Shown piece by piece: positions 6,145-8,266 of a DNA stretch of 8,266 bases. Position 1 is the stretch's first letter; each line of letters begins with the position of its first letter. Origin of the DNA: Promethearchaeota archaeon (GTDB lineage: Archaea; Asgardarchaeota; Lokiarchaeia; Sigynarchaeales; SOKP01); contig JAGXNZ010000323.1 of the NCBI GenBank assembly GCA_019894655.1, positions 1 through 8,266 of the forward strand, written 5' to 3'. A program made the position numbers and the translations under genes. The notes under the pieces were generated by a model, which ran no database searches, was not told the origin of the DNA, and saw nothing but the letters and a program-made list of their open reading frames with translations.

Positions 6145-7056
6145 ATGGCGAATAATCTAAAGAGAAAACATATTGGAGCCATTTGTAATAGGGATCTTGA
6201 AGTATTAGAGGATGTCAAGAAGTTCTTAATAAAAAATTATAATATAACAATAGTTAATTTAATGAAAAACGGATTAGAATCGTTTAATGAGAAATATTTA
6301 GAAAAGCGCTTAAAAAAATATCCGATTTCGTTTTTGATTGTAAAACTAACAAGTCGAGAATTAAATGAAAAAATCTATAATATCGTTAAAAAAACTTGTC
6401 CTGAAATTCCTATTCTTAACACACTAGAATCCGTTCGAATATGTGAGAATAGGCACAACACTTTTCATTTTCTAAAAAAAAAAACTAAAAAAATTCTTAC
6501 ACCACCCTCTTTTTCTACTAAATTAGAAGCAATTCATGCTTCTCAAAAAGGTACACCAATTATTGTAAAATTAAATTCTCATAACATTCCAGAATTACCT
6601 AAAAATGATAGGATAGTTGGTATCGCTAAAAAATATAGAGAATTAGTTGAAATGATAAAAAACTATAATGAAGGAGATTTATTTTTTCAAGAATATTTAG
6701 GTGAACACGATATTCTCTATAAAATTTATGTGATAGGTAATTGGGTTGTTTCAATAACTTCTCATAATCGTTTACAGCAAATAAATCAATTATCTCCTCT
6801 GGAACTCGTCCATATTAGGATTCCAGTTGAAGAACTATTCAAGAAGAGGATTATTCGATTAGGACGAAAGTTTGGTATGTCAGTTTTCGGAGTAGACTAC
6901 ATAATGACCGAGAAGGGACCTTACATCGTTGATATTAACGATTTTCCTAGCTTTAATAATGTACCAGAAGGAGTAAGTTTTATTTCAGATCATATTTACA
7001 ATTTAATAAATATTAGAGAAATGTATCGAAATGCATTTATTAAAGCTAAGAGCTAA
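6145..7056 (+). CDS. ITPK-like ATP-grasp putative inositol phosphate kinase
   Basis: A 303-residue protein, close to the length of eukaryotic inositol-tetrakisphosphate 1-kinase (ITPK). An N-domain (1-100) is followed by CENRHNTFHFLKKK (100-113), LTPPSF (118-123), the ATP lysine Lys142 in TPIIVKLNSHN, the hinge LFFQEYL with Glu183, the strand HDILYKIYVIGNWV (188-201), Asp251 in FGVDYIM, and the metal motif IVDINDFPSF with Asp263 and Asn265 (261-270). In ITPK, as I recall it, the matching segments read D-R-x-x-x-x-x-L-I-R-K, S-P-P-F, Q-N-F-...-LYKVFVVG and D-I-N-x-F-P-G-Y, so the order and spacing agree well. The typical RimK Gly-rich loop is missing, as in ITPKs. Expected reaction: ATP-dependent phosphorylation of an inositol phosphate in the cytosol. 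It diverges from the two-gene ATP-grasp operon and converges on the synthase that would supply Ins(3)P. No strong Shine-Dalgarno site. A peptide-ligase role is the main alternative. Confidence 0.8.
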   Translation: MANNLKRKHIGAICNRDLEVLEDVKKFLIKNYNITIVNLMKNGLESFNEKYLEKRLKKYPISFLIVKLTSRELNEKIYNIVKKTCPEIPILNTLESVRICENRHNTFHFLKKKTKKILTPPSFSTKLEAIHASQKGTPIIVKLNSHNIPELPKNDRIVGIAKKYRELVEMIKNYNEGDLFFQEYLGEHDILYKIYVIGNWVVSITSHNRLQQINQLSPLELVHIRIPVEELFKKRIIRLGRKFGMSVFGVDYIMTEKGPYIVDINDFPSFNNVPEGVSFISDHIYNLINIREMYRNAFIKAKS

Positions 7057-7059
7057 AAT

Positions 7060-7090
7060 TCAAAATGTATTAGGTTTTGAGTATCTTTTT
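7060..7090. terminator. Small hairpin and T-run between convergent genes
   Basis: TCAAAA (7060-7065) and TTTTGA (7075-7080) form a 6-bp inverted repeat with a 9-nt loop, followed on the plus strand by ATCTTTTTAT. It fills nearly all of the 32-bp gap between the ITPK-like gene and the convergent synthase gene, and could stop transcription from the plus strand. The stem is weak. Confidence 0.25.
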
Positions 7091-8183
7091 ATCGTTCTCT
7101 TTTATTTTCTAAAAATTCTATAAGTCGTTTTTTTGCAACATAATCATCTAATTGTTCTGGAGGGTGCTTATTAAAGAACGAGCTGGCTGATTGTAAAACC
7201 CCACCAATTTTGCGATCTTTAGCTATTTTTAAAACTCTAATACAATCAGCTATAATTCCCGCGGAATTATTACCATCTTCTACAAACATGGTAACATCAA
7301 CTCGCACAGGAGCGCCACCAAAAATTCTCCCTTCTAATCTCATATAAGCTTCCTTTTGATTCTTTAAGAATGGAATATAATCTACAGCGGATATTCGGCA
7401 TTCCACATCGTCCTTATTCTGTAGGTTTGCTACTACAGCTTCAGTTTTAGCTTGGCGTTTTCCTTTCTCATATACTAATTCACCATTAGATTGAGGGGTT
7501 AATAAATTACAAAAATCTGACGATCCTCCCCAATCTAGCTGTATAGTTCTGTCAAGGATTGCCCCCCGCATTGGAAAGAGATTTGCTAGCGATCGATGTA
7601 TTATAGTAGCTCCTATTTGAGACTTGATATCATCACCTATCAATGGAATTTGCAATTTTAGAGCTTTTTCGACAATTTCTGGATCTTTGACTACATATGA
7701 AGGCATACCATTAACCACACAAGCTCCAGCATCAAGGCTTGCCATAGCGTAGTATTTAACCGCCTCATGACAGCCTGTTGGGAGCAAGATTACAGCTACA
7801 TCAACATCCCTATTCTTAAATTCTTCTACTATATCTACGGGTTTTTGATTATCATCAACAGGTATAATGTTTTTGATATTACTTTTTAAACCATCTATTA
7901 CAGGACCTTTTAGGACAGGGGCATCTAAGAATCCAGGTTCATATATTTTCATATTACAATTTGGTTCCATAAAAATAGCTTCACTTAGATCTCTGCCAAT
8001 TTTATTAGCGTTGACATCAATACCGAGGACAAAATTTATATCTTCTACTCCATATTGAGTAATTTCTGGTAATAAACCAATGATCTTATCTGGATTTTTC
8101 TTATAATTCTCGACTCCCGCAACTAATGCGCTTGCAACATCACCTACTCCGATAATTGCGACTTTTATATCCCTTGTGGTCAT
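7089..8183 (-). CDS. myo-inositol-1-phosphate synthase
   Basis: This NAD-dependent enzyme turns glucose 6-phosphate into 1L-myo-inositol 1-phosphate (Ins(3)P) in the cytosol, the first committed step to all inositol compounds. Numbering from the TTG-started 367-residue form, the Rossmann motif VAIIGVGDVASAL is at 11-23. GDDIKSQIGATI (186-197) is the family signature with Lys190. SDFCNL (225-230), DYIPFLKNQKEAYMRLEG (271-288) with likely catalytic lysines, FGGAPV (291-296) and the ending NNSAGIIADCIRVLKIAKDR (308-327) follow in the usual order. The length suits the short archaeal/actinobacterial type. I chose the ATG at 8183 (MTTRDIKV, 364 residues); an in-frame TTG at 8192 would add three residues. 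Neither has a clear Shine-Dalgarno site. In archaea the product can feed inositol lipids, di-myo-inositol phosphate solute or, as proposed here, inositol polyphosphates. INO1 homologue; identification is firm. Confidence 0.96.
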   Translation of the reverse strand: MTTRDIKVAIIGVGDVASALVAGVENYKKNPDKIIGLLPEITQYGVEDINFVLGIDVNANKIGRDLSEAIFMEPNCNMKIYEPGFLDAPVLKGPVIDGLKSNIKNIIPVDDNQKPVDIVEEFKNRDVDVAVILLPTGCHEAVKYYAMASLDAGACVVNGMPSYVVKDPEIVEKALKLQIPLIGDDIKSQIGATIIHRSLANLFPMRGAILDRTIQLDWGGSSDFCNLLTPQSNGELVYEKGKRQAKTEAVVANLQNKDDVECRISAVDYIPFLKNQKEAYMRLEGRIFGGAPVRVDVTMFVEDGNNSAGIIADCIRVLKIAKDRKIGGVLQSASSFFNKHPPEQLDDYVAKKRLIEFLENKRER

Positions 8184-8246
8184 TTTATTCAACTTTTTAC
8201 TAAATTTTTAGTGTTCGCCGTTATTGTATCTATATTAAAAAGATAT

Positions 8247-8255
8247 TATTTAAAT
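8247..8255 (-). promoter_or_regulatory. Candidate TATA box for inositol-phosphate synthase
   Basis: On the minus strand the bases read ATTTAAATA, identical to the element before the ITPK-like gene. It ends 63 bp before the ATG at 8183, implying a leader of about 40 nt. A second A/T element on the same strand (8231-8240, TTTTAATATA) is closer and could serve instead. Confidence 0.3.
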
Positions 8256-8266
8256 CATCTTAAAAT

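Noticed and set aside
4252..7056. Lysine/arginine biosynthesis (LysX/ArgX) set for the ATP-grasp genes
   Set aside because: No carrier protein LysW and no other genes of that pathway are nearby; two of the three lack the RimK-type Gly-rich loop, and the adjacent gene is an inositol-phosphate synthase.
7867..8058. Plus-strand reading frame of 63 codons
   Set aside because: It lies fully inside the firmly identified inositol-phosphate synthase gene on the other strand and has no family features.

Overview
The window looks archaeal. It holds an autocatalytic 20S proteasome beta subunit with its propeptide, a long archaeal FKBP-type prolyl isomerase, an archaeal/actinobacterial-type myo-inositol-1-phosphate synthase, A/T-rich TATA-like elements in place of clear -35/-10 boxes, and no consistent Shine-Dalgarno sites. 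Base composition is strongly A/T-rich and the intergenic gaps are fairly long. Proteins resembling eukaryotic families (an IFT52/GIFT-like protein and ITPK-like inositol kinases) make an Asgard archaeon my best guess, by inference only. No rRNA, tRNA, CRISPR array, insertion sequence or phage gene was seen.

Layout. Bases 1-690 (+) hold the 5'-truncated psmB. Bases 691-1125 are a long non-coding stretch with TATA-like elements, an A/T hairpin and a 10-bp direct repeat. Bases 1126-1854 (+) encode a stand-alone GIFT/GATase1-like protein, followed after 62 bp by a PflX-type radical SAM protein (1917-3029, +). Bases 3100-4218 (+) encode an FKBP isomerase with an N-terminal helix-hairpin-helix module and a charged linker. 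Convergent to it is a two-gene minus-strand operon (5867 to 4252) of ATP-grasp proteins. A third ATP-grasp gene (6145-7056, +) diverges from that operon. Convergent to this third gene, 7089-8183 (-), is myo-inositol-1-phosphate synthase.

The right half (4252-8183) is the most interesting part. Three different ATP-grasp proteins lie next to the enzyme that makes inositol 3-phosphate. The plus-strand protein at 6145 resembles inositol-trisphosphate 5/6-kinase/ITPK in its hinge, its 'YK-hydrophobic-G' strand and its C-terminal D-I-N-x-F-P metal motif. The protein starting at 5867 shares much of this pattern. The one starting at 5034 is more RimK-like and lacks the metal-binding Asn. A simple hypothesis is that the synthase makes Ins(3)P from glucose 6-phosphate and the ATP-grasp enzymes phosphorylate it further, giving a lipid-independent archaeal inositol-polyphosphate pathway. 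This is inference from motifs and proximity, not a demonstrated function.

The left half is a set of protein-quality genes (proteasome, prolyl isomerase) mixed with two genes of unknown partner (GIFT-like, PflX-like). I see no strong functional link among them beyond shared orientation.
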